Positions 1 to 5,533 of a stretch of 6,994 nt of DNA are shown one piece after another. Position 1 is the stretch's first letter. Each line of letters opens with the position of its first letter. Under the pieces are notes generated by a model. That model had not been told where the DNA came from, did not search any database, and saw only the letters and a list, made by a program, of their open reading frames with translations. The translations under genes were made by a program, and so were the position numbers. Source of the stretch: Candidatus Bipolaricaulota bacterium (lineage in GTDB: Bacteria > Bipolaricaulota > Bipolaricaulia > Bipolaricaulales > Bipolaricaulaceae); contig JALVLL010000261.1 of assembly GCA_027027485.1 (NCBI GenBank), positions 1 through 6,994 of the forward strand. Direction: 5' to 3'.

Positions 1-161
1 AGAACCTGGGCTGGGCCACGGGCTACAACGCCTTCGCCATCCCCATGGCCGCCGGGGCCCTCTATCCGGTGGGGGTATTGCTCTCGCCGGCATTGGGGGC
101 AGCCCTGATGGCCCTGTCCACGGTGATCGTGGCCGTAAACGCCCGCTTGCTCAAGGGGTGA
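1..161 (+). CDS. Heavy-metal P1B-type ATPase, C-terminal end (CopB-like), cut by window edge
   Basis: Only the last 52 codons are present, read from base 3 to a TGA at 159-161; the rest lies left of the window. P1B ATPases are inner-membrane pumps that use ATP to export transition metals. The fragment covers the last two transmembrane helices. The seventh helix shows N-x5-GYN-x4-P (NLGWATGYN, then AIP). The eighth shows P-x6-M-x2-ST-x5-N (MALST, then VN). In the usual subgrouping, GYN together with ST in place of SS fits CopB-like P1B-3 pumps better than CopA-like P1B-1 pumps. The MS-x-ST consensus is not exact here, because Ala follows Met. No C-terminal metal-binding domain follows; the protein ends LLKG. 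The family is near certain. Copper or silver as substrate is inferred, because the CPC/CPH motif that would decide it is off-window. No convincing terminator follows the stop. Confidence 0.9.
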   Translation, partial: NLGWATGYNAFAIPMAAGALYPVGVLLSPALGAALMALSTVIVAVNARLLKG

Positions 162-191
162 AAACCAGCTCTCTGGCGGGGATATCCAAGA

Positions 192-203
192 AAAATCGAT
201 TTT
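192..203. promoter_or_regulatory. 12-base perfect palindrome, possible operator
   Basis: AAAATCGATTTT is perfectly self-complementary and lies 30 bases after the ATPase stop codon. It has the size and symmetry of a dimeric regulator site, but there is no second copy in the window and no regulator to pair it with. In an AT-rich spacer such a palindrome could also arise by chance. Confidence 0.25.
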
Positions 204-395
204 GAGAGCATTAAGTAATTGACTTGGCAACTGATCAAATTGTGGCTAAAGGATAGACCACCTCTCTTTAGCTCGCACAGTTCCGAATCCGAAGGGGAAG
301 AGGGATGACCTTTCTAGCCAACAAGATCGATTAGCAGCTTTTTTGCGGTTTGCTGTGGTACGCAACTTCTGAATCTTCGTGGGAGAAGAAAAAAC

Positions 396-401
396 TATAA
401 T
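396..401 (+). promoter_or_regulatory. Possible -10 box for the LVIVD-repeat gene
   Basis: TATAAT is an exact match to the sigma-70 -10 consensus. No good -35 hexamer lies 16-18 bases upstream; the bases there read approximately AATCTT or ATCTTC. Transcription starting about 7 bases downstream would leave a leader of only about 16 bases, beginning at the ribosome binding site, which is short but possible. Confidence is low because of the missing -35. Confidence 0.3.
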
Positions 402-407
402 TTCCTT

Positions 408-416
408 AAGGGGGTG
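408..416 (+). promoter_or_regulatory. Ribosome binding site supporting a TTG start
   Basis: AAGGGGGTG is one base from AAGGAGGTG and lies 7 bases before the TTG at 424. This supports TTG as the true start. The signal peptide begins directly at that codon, which agrees. Confidence 0.65.
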
Positions 417-423
417 AATTACT

Positions 424-2271
424 TTGCAAGCAAAGGTGCTGGTGTTCCTGGGGTTGACCTTCTTGTGCTTCGCCTTCGCTTTACCAACCCTAGGACGGGG
501 AGCTATCGAATTTGTAGGCCAATTCGGCGGAACGGTAAAGACGGTGGCCGTACAAGGGGATTACGTCTACTTTGGAGAAGGTCCTCGGCTCGTGGTGTTG
601 AACGCGACAGATCCCACCCGGCCGGAAGTGGTGGGGCGGTCGGGGCCGCTGCCGGGGGTGATAAGGGACATGGTGATTGTCGATTCCCTAGCTTATCTCG
701 CTGCAGGCAAGGGCGGCCTGGTGATCCTCGACATCTCCGACCCCGCCTCTCCCGCAGAGGTCGGCCGCTACGAGCAGGTCGAGTACGCCCGGGAGGTGGA
801 CGTGGAGGGGCGGTTCGCCTATCTGGTGGATAGCCCCGAGGAAGGAGGCGGCGGCCTCCGCATCCTGGACGTATCCGACCCCACAAGCCCTCGCCAGGTG
901 GCCTTCTACGAGTTCCCCTTCTGGACGCACGGGGTGGAAGTGGTGGGCCCATATGCCTACGTGGTGGAGGGGAGTGGCCTGGTGGTCCTGGACGTGTCCA
1001 GTCCCTCTCGTCCCTACAAGGTGGGCGCCTACGAGACCCCGGGGTACAGCCGGGGGGTGGCGGTGGTGGGCTCATACGCCTACGTGGCCGACGGCCCCGG
1101 TGGACTGCGGGTGATCGACATCTCCGATCCCCGGCGTCCTCGGGAAGTGGGGGCGTACGATCCCGAGGAGCCTTACGCCATTCAGGTTACGGTGGTGGGG
1201 AACTACGCGTACGTGGCCTGCTTGATTTCCGGCCTGCGCGTAGTGGACATCTCGAATCCCACTGCCCCTGCCCTGGTGGGGCGGTACAAGCGAGCGGATG
1301 GAAACACGTTTGTAAACGCCGTCGCCGTCCGGGACCACTATGTGTATCTGGCGGACGAGGACCGCGGGCTGGTGGTCCTGGACACGGCTGACCTGCAAGC
1401 CCCCTCCGAGGTCTACTTGTACCGCACTACCGGGGAGGTCCCGGGGGTAGCCGCAAGCGGGGACCGCGTCTATCTAGCTGGCGCCGCTGCCATGCTTAGC
1501 GTGGTGGATGTTTCCCAGCCTGGGGAACCCCGTGAGCTCGGCTACCTGCCGGCGGATCTGGAGGCCGGCCTTCGGGTGGAAGTGGGGGGCGAGTTCACCT
1601 ATGTGGCCACCGGGGAGGCGCTTTATATCCTCCACGTGGGCGATCCTCAGAGCCCGATCCCGCTGAATTTGTGGCTCAACTCCGTGAAGGACGTGACCCT
1701 GGTGGAGGACTATGCTTACCTGGCGTGCGACGACATGGGGCTGGAGATCCTGGACATCTCAGAACCTTGGAACCCGGAGAGCGTGGGGCTCCTTTCCCTT
1801 CCCGGGAATGCCGAGGGGATAGAGGTCGCGGGGACCCACGCGTACCTGGCCAACTACGACCAGGGCCTGTACATCGTGGACGTCTCCTCCCCCTGGGATC
1901 CCAAGCAAGTGGGCTTCTTCTCGGCACCCCACATAATGGATGTGGCCGTAACCGGAAACTACGCGCTGCTCGCCATTTTGGGAGAAGGGATAGTGGTTCT
2001 GGACGTCTCAAACCCCGCCCGACCGCGCAGGGTTAGGGTTCTGGACACCCCGGGCTCCGCCCATGGGATCACCATCCAGGGGAGGTACGCGTACGTGCCC
2101 GACGGCTGGCAGGGGCTGCGGGTGCTCGACGTCTCCAACCCGGCCCGACCGCGGGAGGTGGCGAGCTATCAGCCGCCCGGTTACGTGTCCCAGGTGGCAG
2201 TGGTGGGTTCCCGGGTCTATCTCGCTTGCGGGGACGGCGGACTGGCCATCTTGGAGGTACAACTGCCATAG
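424..2271 (+). CDS. Exported LVIVD-repeat (beta-propeller-like) protein
   Basis: A 615-residue protein with a TTG start. Residues 1-19 form a signal peptide (Lys4, then a VLVFLGLTFLCFAFA core) with a plausible A-F-A cleavage site after residue 19, so it should be exported. The rest is 14 repeats. The LVIVD-type strand starts near residues 56, 99, 145, 186, 228, 271, 316, 358, 400, 440, 482, 523, 565 and 607, a period of 40-46. A typical unit reads YAYVADG..GLRVIDISDP..PREVGAY. The protein opens with FVGQF, which resembles the last strand of a unit, and stops just after LAILEV. The N-terminal strand may therefore close the final blade, as in beta-propellers. Units 7-9 are the most degenerate. 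LVIVD repeats are known from bacterial and archaeal surface proteins, usually without a defined function; no catalytic motif is visible. Transport or adhesion partners are unknown. The nearest downstream gene also encodes an exported protein. Confidence 0.92.
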   Translation: MQAKVLVFLGLTFLCFAFALPTLGRGAIEFVGQFGGTVKTVAVQGDYVYFGEGPRLVVLNATDPTRPEVVGRSGPLPGVIRDMVIVDSLAYLAAGKGGLVILDISDPASPAEVGRYEQVEYAREVDVEGRFAYLVDSPEEGGGGLRILDVSDPTSPRQVAFYEFPFWTHGVEVVGPYAYVVEGSGLVVLDVSSPSRPYKVGAYETPGYSRGVAVVGSYAYVADGPGGLRVIDISDPRRPREVGAYDPEEPYAIQVTVVGNYAYVACLISGLRVVDISNPTAPALVGRYKRADGNTFVNAVAVRDHYVYLADEDRGLVVLDTADLQAPSEVYLYRTTGEVPGVAASGDRVYLAGAAAMLSVVDVSQPGEPRELGYLPADLEAGLRVEVGGEFTYVATGEALYILHVGDPQSPIPLNLWLNSVKDVTLVEDYAYLACDDMGLEILDISEPWNPESVGLLSLPGNAEGIEVAGTHAYLANYDQGLYIVDVSSPWDPKQVGFFSAPHIMDVAVTGNYALLAILGEGIVVLDVSNPARPRRVRVLDTPGSAHGITIQGRYAYVPDGWQGLRVLDVSNPARPREVASYQPPGYVSQVAVVGSRVYLACGDGGLAILEVQLP

Positions 2272-2428
2272 GCCGACCTTGCTGCTTGGGACGGCCAAAG
2301 TCACAACTTCTACCGCAGGATATGGCCTAAAAGCGTTGGGTGGCAAAACCTTGTCGTCTCCGTTCCCAGCTAAATCAGAGGGAAGACAGATTTCGCGGGT
2401 GGGATATTCCCCTAAGGAGGGCCGAAGT

Positions 2429-2488
2429 ATGAAAAGTGGTCTCCATGTAACCTCCATGGAACCTGCGGTGGATTTCCTTCGGGGGTAA
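2429..2488 (+). CDS. Possible 19-residue small ORF or leader peptide
   Basis: An ATG at 2429 follows AAGGAGG (2414-2420) with an 8-base gap, as good a ribosome binding site as those of the certain genes. It is followed by 19 codons, MKSGLHVTSMEPAVDFLRG, and a TAA at 2486-2488. The peptide has no transmembrane stretch and no run of one amino acid that would mark a classic attenuator. A small hairpin, CCATG/CATGG (2443-2447 and 2455-2459), lies inside it. It could be a translated small ORF, a leader affecting the gene 117 bases downstream, or the remnant of a lost gene start. Support is the ribosome binding site alone. Confidence 0.28.
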   Translation: MKSGLHVTSMEPAVDFLRG

Positions 2489-2513
2489 TTAAAATGAGTT
2501 TCATGTTGTTTTG

Positions 2514-2585
2514 GACGCCGTTCACACCTTCCCAGGTCCCGAGGACCTCCACGGCATCTCAAATGGGCCACCCATCAGGTGGCTC
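2514..2585 (+). promoter_or_regulatory. Predicted structured 5' leader, two stem-loops
   Basis: GACGCCGT (2514-2521) can pair with ACGGCATC (2551-2558) with one imperfect position, enclosing a perfect AGGTCC/GGACCT hairpin (2534-2539 and 2543-2548, loop CGA). A second stem pairs GGGCCACC (2565-2572) with GGTGGCTC (2578-2585) with one G-U pair and a 5-base loop. Neither is followed by a T-run, so they do not look like terminators. They end 8 bases before the ribosome binding site of the 210-residue protein. A role in translation or mRNA stability is inference. Confidence 0.35.
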
Positions 2586-2593
2586 GAAAAGAA

Positions 2594-2601
2594 AAAGGAG
2601 G
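2594..2601 (+). promoter_or_regulatory. Ribosome binding site that sets the start at 2606
   Basis: AAAGGAGG lies 4 bases before ATG 2606. A GTG in the same frame at 2579 would put this site inside the coding region and add nine charged residues before the signal peptide, so the ATG is preferred. Confidence 0.8.
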
Positions 2602-2605
2602 AAAC

Positions 2606-3238
2606 ATGCGTTTACGAAAGTTTGCGGCGGTAGGAGCGGCCCTCCTCTTCCTCGCCTCCGGCCTTCCCCTCATGGCCCAAACGGCCCCGCCGAGCTCGGC
2701 ACCTCCAGCGGTGTCCATGCATGCCGCACAAGTCCGACCTTTGGACCTGTTCTTACAGCAGCTTGAGCGGGAGCTGAGCCAGCGGTTCCGGGAGGCCGGA
2801 GAAAAGCTAGGGGTCCAGCTTCCAAGGGGAACGCCGATCCCGGGAATGGCCATCGGGATCTTCCCCGATGGGAGTTTGGCCGCGACGGTGCCGAGCATTG
2901 AGCTCTTCGGGTTGAGGTCCCTTCCCCGACGGGATCTGAATCTCGGACTGCTTTACCTTTCGGCACCCCGGGGATCCTCCCTCCCGAACGGCTTCTACAA
3001 GCTCGTCCTTCCGGCGGGAGAGAGGAGGGTCCTTTTGGTCTGGATGACTCCCAACGGGCGTCGGATGGAGGGTTCCTTCCCAGCGCGGATCGAGCCGAGC
3101 TCCATCGATTCGAGCCACAACCCCACCATAGTTCCCGGCTGGGAGCTCTCTCCGGCCCCTGGTGAAGCCCAGCGCGCCAAGGTCAAGGTCACAGTCCATT
3201 TCGACAAGATCACGATCACCATCGAGGTCGAGTGGTAA
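2606..3238 (+). CDS. Exported protein of unknown function, 210 residues
   Basis: I do not recognise this family. Residues 1-24 look like a signal peptide: basic MRLRK, then a hydrophobic AAVGAALLFLASGLPLMA, with cleavage likely before Gln25. A Pro/Ala/Ser-rich linker (25-36) follows, then a probable amphipathic helix (about 45-68, LDLFLQQLERELSQRFREAG). After that comes a probably beta-rich region: GMAIGIFPDGSLAATV (80-95), a GFYKLVLPAGERRVLLVW segment (129-146), and a C-terminal stretch (192-210) of alternating hydrophobic and polar residues ending ITIEVEW. The mature protein has no cysteine, and no catalytic motif stands out. The alternating C-terminus with a final Trp recalls the beta-signal of outer-membrane proteins, but a full barrel is not evident. 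It follows the LVIVD-protein gene in the same direction, so a shared cell-envelope role is possible. Coding status is well supported by the ribosome binding site, signal peptide and terminator. Confidence 0.82.
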   Translation: MRLRKFAAVGAALLFLASGLPLMAQTAPPSSAPPAVSMHAAQVRPLDLFLQQLERELSQRFREAGEKLGVQLPRGTPIPGMAIGIFPDGSLAATVPSIELFGLRSLPRRDLNLGLLYLSAPRGSSLPNGFYKLVLPAGERRVLLVWMTPNGRRMEGSFPARIEPSSIDSSHNPTIVPGWELSPAPGEAQRAKVKVTVHFDKITITIEVEW

Positions 3239-3260
3239 AACGCGCGCTTTAGGCCGAAAA

Positions 3261-3300
3261 GGAAAGGGGGCTGGGACAACACGGTCTCAGCCCCCTTTTC
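3261..3300. terminator. Strong intrinsic terminator, probably bidirectional
   Basis: GGGGGCTGGGAC (3266-3277) pairs with GTCTCAGCCCCC (3284-3295) with one G-U pair and a 6-base loop. AAA on the left and TTTT on the right extend the stem. On the + strand the stem is followed by TTTT, serving the 210-residue protein gene (stop at 3238). On the - strand it is followed by TTT, serving the carbamoyltransferase operon (stop at 3329). Its position between convergent genes fits shared use. Confidence 0.88.
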
Positions 3301-3328
3301 GCTTAGATGCCTTACCCTGAGCAGGTGA

Positions 3329-4363
3329 TCAGACCCTGACACCCCCGCCCATGGTGAGGGCGAGGATGGCCTTCTGTACATGGAGCCTGTTCTCGGCCTG
3401 GTCGTACATCCAGGAGAGCTCGGGATCGTCGCAGAGCTCGGGGTCTGCCTCGTTGCCGCGGTCGATGGGCATGACATGCATGAGGTAGCCAGGCTTGCAG
3501 AGCTCCTTCTGGCGCTTCTTGGTGTACTTCCAGTCCTTGAACTTCTCGGCGTTCTTGATCTCGGCCTCCTTCCCGATCTCGTAGCGGCGCAAGCTCATCC
3601 AGCCCCGGGGGAAGACCACCACCGCGCCCTTCAAGGCGTCGTCGAGTTCATTGGTCACTTCGAACTTGCCGCCGCTTTCCTCGGCGTACTTCTTGGCGAG
3701 CTCTACCGCCTCGGGGTCGAGCTCGTACCCCGGCGGGTGGGCCACGGTGACGTGCATCCCGAACCGGGCGGCGATCACCATCTCCTCCTGGACCGAGCCC
3801 AGGGACCGCGCCCAGGGGGAGTAGGCCCACATGATGGTGTACTTGATCCCCTTGAGGTCGCGGCCGAGTTTTTCCCAGAGGGTGAAGAGGTCGGTCATCC
3901 CCTGGCAGGGGTGCCAGATGTTGGAGGCCATGTTGATCACCGGAACCTCGGCGTATTCGGCGAACTTGTACATGATCTCGGTGTCCTCGCCGTAACGGGA
4001 GACCTTATCCTCGAGGAGCCTTATCCCGATCCCATCCACGTAGCGGGCCATGACCTTGGCGGTGTCGATGAGGCGCTCCCCGGCCCCGGGCCTATCCTCC
4101 AGGGAAAGCCTCAGGGTGGAGGCGTCCACGTACTGGGCGTGGCCCCCTAGCTGGGTCATGGCGGTCTCGAAGGAGAGCCGCGTCCGGGTGGAGGTGTTGA
4201 AGAAGAGCATAAGAAAGGTCTTGTCCTTGAGCGGGTGTTGGGGGATGCCCGCGTAGTGCATCCCCTTGAGCTCCTCGGCCACCTTGAGGGCGATCTCGAT
4301 CTCCTCCTTGGTCCAGTCCTTGGTGGCGATGAGGTCCTTCCCCTGTAGATGGAACCAACTCAT
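3329..4363 (-). CDS. Divergent knotted-type carbamoyltransferase (paralogue B)
   Basis: 344 residues, the usual length for the aspartate/ornithine carbamoyltransferase superfamily. The ATG follows AAGGAGG with a 6-base gap. The carbamoyl-phosphate side is intact: STRTR at 58-62 and HPCQ at 151-154. WAYSPWARSLGSVQ (179-192) resembles the proline-rich loop of N-acetylornithine transcarbamylase and YgeW, not the GD..NN loop of ordinary ornithine transcarbamylase, so I expect the knotted fold. The acceptor side is altered: HCLP is HVMP (296-299), and the KSW of relatives is RGW (253-255). The end, QAENRLHVQKAI, is typical of the group. It is the last gene of the operon, 34 bases after its paralogue. 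The family transfers a carbamoyl group between carbamoyl phosphate and an amine, in either direction. Beside carbamate kinase, I infer phosphorolysis of a ureido compound. The substrate is unknown, and annotation as ornithine carbamoyltransferase would be unsafe. Confidence 0.9.
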   Translation of the reverse strand: MSWFHLQGKDLIATKDWTKEEIEIALKVAEELKGMHYAGIPQHPLKDKTFLMLFFNTSTRTRLSFETAMTQLGGHAQYVDASTLRLSLEDRPGAGERLIDTAKVMARYVDGIGIRLLEDKVSRYGEDTEIMYKFAEYAEVPVINMASNIWHPCQGMTDLFTLWEKLGRDLKGIKYTIMWAYSPWARSLGSVQEEMVIAARFGMHVTVAHPPGYELDPEAVELAKKYAEESGGKFEVTNELDDALKGAVVVFPRGWMSLRRYEIGKEAEIKNAEKFKDWKYTKKRQKELCKPGYLMHVMPIDRGNEADPELCDDPELSWMYDQAENRLHVQKAILALTMGGGVRV

Positions 4364-4369
4364 CTCCCC

Positions 4370-4376
4370 CCTCCTT
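4370..4376 (-). promoter_or_regulatory. Ribosome binding site of carbamoyltransferase B
   Basis: AAGGAGG on the - strand, 6 bases before the ATG at 4363, inside the 34-base gap between the two transferase genes. It gives B its own strong initiation site, so translation need not be coupled to the gene before it. Confidence 0.75.
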
Positions 4377-4397
4377 ACTTCCGTTACGTGTCATCCA

Positions 4398-5429
4398 TCA
4401 CAAGATCAGGGCAAGAAGGCCCTTTTGGGCGTGGAGGCGGTTCCCGGCCTCCTCGAAGACCACCGAGTTCGGCCCGTCGATCACCTCGTCGGTGACTTCC
4501 ATGCCGCGGTCGGCCGGGAGGCAGTGCATGTAGATGGCCCCGTTGGTGAGCTCCATCTTCTCCTTGGTGGTGATCCAGTGCTTGTTGGCCTCGAAGAGCT
4601 CCTTGGCCTTCTCGGGATCCATAGGGCCGGAGCCGTCGGTGGGCTGAACGGTCCAGGACTTCGGGTAGACCACGTCGGCGTCCTTGAACGCCTCGTCCAT
4701 GTCGTGGACGACCCGGAAGGAGCCGCCGTACCTCTTCACGTTCTTCTCCACGAAGTTGAGGACGTTGGGATCGAGGTCGAAGCCCTTGGGGTGGGCGAGG
4801 GTGATGTCCATGCCGAAGAAGCTCGCGGCGATGATGGCCGACTGGGGCACCGCCAAGGGTTTCTCCACCGAGCCGGAATAGGCCCAGGACATCACGAACT
4901 TCTTCCCCCGCAGTTCCCCCAGCTTCTCGATCATCACCATGAGGTCGGCCAGGGCCTGGCAGGGGTGGTACATGTCGTCCTCCATATTGATGACGGGGAT
5001 CCGGGCCCAGCGGGCGAATTCCCGGATGAGGAGGTTCCCTTTCCCGTACATCCAGCCCGTCTTGGCCCCATAGATCCGGATGGCGATCCCGTGCCCCATC
5101 TCGGAGAGGACGCGGGCCACATCGGAAACCCTTTCGGTGGTGTAGGCGATCTCCTCGCCGGGGAGGGCCGGGGTGTAGACCGCGCCCGGCTGGAGGAAGA
5201 TGGCGTGGCCCCCCAGCTGCTGCATCCCCACCTCGAACGAGTTCCGGGTGCGGAGCGAGGTGTTGTAGAAGAGCATGAAGAGGGTCTTCCCGTCGAGGAG
5301 CTTGTGGGGCTCGCCGCGGATGAGTTTCCTTTTGAGGTCGAAGGCGGTGTCGAGGATGGTCTCAATCTCCTCGCGGTCGAACTCCATCAGGGTGATGAAA
5401 TCCCTTCCCCGAAGATCCGTGCTCGCCAT
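4398..5429 (-). CDS. Knotted-type carbamoyltransferase, acetylornithine transcarbamylase/YgeW-like (paralogue A)
   Basis: 343 residues from the ATG at 5429, chosen because AAGGAGG lies 8 bases before it; a longer frame from 5498 would have no such site. The carbamoyl-phosphate site is SLRTR (58-62), with Leu for the usual Thr or Met, plus HPCQ (155-158). WAYSGSVEKPLAVPQ (182-196) closely resembles the YgeW loop recalled as WAYSPSYGKPLSVPQ and marks the knotted branch. YPKSW (255-259) and MHCLPADRG (301-309), also seen in YgeW, form the acceptor side. Glu311 sits where Xanthomonas acetylornithine transcarbamylase has a carboxylated Lys. The end, GNRLHAQKGLL, is typical. The gene lies between arcC and paralogue B, which favours a catabolic, carbamoyl-phosphate-producing role. 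Candidate substrates from relatives are N-acetyl- or N-succinylornithine/citrulline and 2,3-diureidopropionate; the sequence does not decide. The fold and reaction class are secure, the substrate is not. Confidence 0.92.
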   Translation of the reverse strand: MASTDLRGRDFITLMEFDREEIETILDTAFDLKRKLIRGEPHKLLDGKTLFMLFYNTSLRTRNSFEVGMQQLGGHAIFLQPGAVYTPALPGEEIAYTTERVSDVARVLSEMGHGIAIRIYGAKTGWMYGKGNLLIREFARWARIPVINMEDDMYHPCQALADLMVMIEKLGELRGKKFVMSWAYSGSVEKPLAVPQSAIIAASFFGMDITLAHPKGFDLDPNVLNFVEKNVKRYGGSFRVVHDMDEAFKDADVVYPKSWTVQPTDGSGPMDPEKAKELFEANKHWITTKEKMELTNGAIYMHCLPADRGMEVTDEVIDGPNSVVFEEAGNRLHAQKGLLALIL

Positions 5430-5437
5430 TTCTACCC

Positions 5438-5444
5438 CCTCCTT
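5438..5444 (-). promoter_or_regulatory. Ribosome binding site that sets the start of carbamoyltransferase A
   Basis: AAGGAGG on the - strand, 8 bases before the ATG at 5429. The upstream in-frame start at 5498 would place this site within the coding region and add 23 residues unlike the family. Confidence 0.8.
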
Positions 5445-5451
5445 TTTCCTT

Positions 5452-5510
5452 GATCGGTGACGAGTTACGGGCAGCCCTATCTGCTGATGGCGGACCACCC
5501 GTCACCCATC
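5452..5510 (-). promoter_or_regulatory. Predicted stem-loop between arcC and carbamoyltransferase A
   Basis: In the operon mRNA, GATGGGTGACG (5510-5500) can pair with CGTCACCGATC (5462-5452): 7 pairs, one G-G mismatch, then 3 more. Inside the loop GCAG and CTGC (5484-5481 and 5474-5471) can form a small second stem. The outer stem ends 7 bases before the ribosome binding site of the next gene and has no T-run after it. It could affect translation, partial read-through or mRNA processing; the function is inference. Confidence 0.4.
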
Positions 5511-5533
5511 ACACATCACTGGTCACGCACCAC
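5492..5533 (-). repeat. Degenerate tandem 7-base repeat across the arcC stop
   Basis: Six consecutive 7-base units run head to tail. On the + strand they are GGACCAC, CCGTCAC, CCATCAC, ACATCAC, TGGTCAC and GCACCAC; each ends in CAC and four end in TCAC. The first units in the mRNA encode the last residues of carbamate kinase, and its TGA falls inside the fourth + strand unit. The left part supplies one arm of the stem-loop described at 5452-5510. Confidence 0.55.

Larger units (their letters stand above)
162..423 (+). other. Intergenic region upstream of the LVIVD-repeat gene
   Basis: This 262-base spacer is clearly richer in A and T than its neighbours and holds no gene I can support. It contains a perfect 12-base palindrome AAAATCGATTTT (192-203) and a perfect 7-base inverted repeat GCTAAAG/CTTTAGC (245-251 and 266-272; 14-base loop). 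A TTGACT hexamer lies at 219-224 without a convincing -10 at the right distance. A run of T's lies at 339-344 without a strong stem before it. A TATAAT lies at 396-401. I see no good intrinsic terminator for the ATPase gene. Confidence 0.6.
2272..2605 (+). other. Intergenic region and structured leader before the 210-residue exported protein
   Basis: This 334-base spacer lies between two + strand genes for exported proteins. I see no intrinsic terminator after the LVIVD gene. It holds a possible 19-codon ORF with a strong ribosome binding site (2414-2488), an AT patch with TAAAAT at 2490-2495 that lacks a good -35, and two predicted RNA folds (2514-2558 and 2565-2585) just before the next ribosome binding site. 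It matches no riboswitch class that I recognise. Confidence 0.6.

Noticed and set aside
219..248. TTGACT as the -35 box of a sigma-70 promoter
   Set aside because: No acceptable -10 hexamer lies 16-18 bases downstream; the bases there read GTGGCT or TGGCTA.
305..334. Nine-codon ATG frame after a purine-rich GGGGAAGAGGG
   Set aside because: Too short, the purine run is not a good ribosome binding site at proper spacing, and nothing else supports translation.
2579..2605. GTG at 2579 as an earlier start for the 210-residue protein
   Set aside because: It would add nine mostly charged or polar residues before the signal peptide and bury the AAAGGAGG site.
2494..2766. + strand frame of 90 codons starting at an ATG at 2494
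   Set aside because: No proper ribosome binding site at the right distance, out of frame with the well-supported exported protein that it overlaps by 161 bases, and a low-complexity translation.
4266..5453. Long + strand open frame opposite the two carbamoyltransferases
   Set aside because: It crosses the gap between two certain genes, its translation is rich in Gly, Leu, Val, His and Glu without family motifs, and it mirrors the - strand codon bias. Similar antisense frames at 3380-4150 and 5450-6280 were rejected for the same reason.
5430..5498. Start at 5498 for carbamoyltransferase A
   Set aside because: The extra 23 residues do not resemble the family N-terminus, and the strong ribosome binding site lies immediately before the ATG at 5429.
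5492..5533. Heptamer tract as a CRISPR array
   Set aside because: The units are 7 bases long with no spacers; this is a simple tandem repeat.
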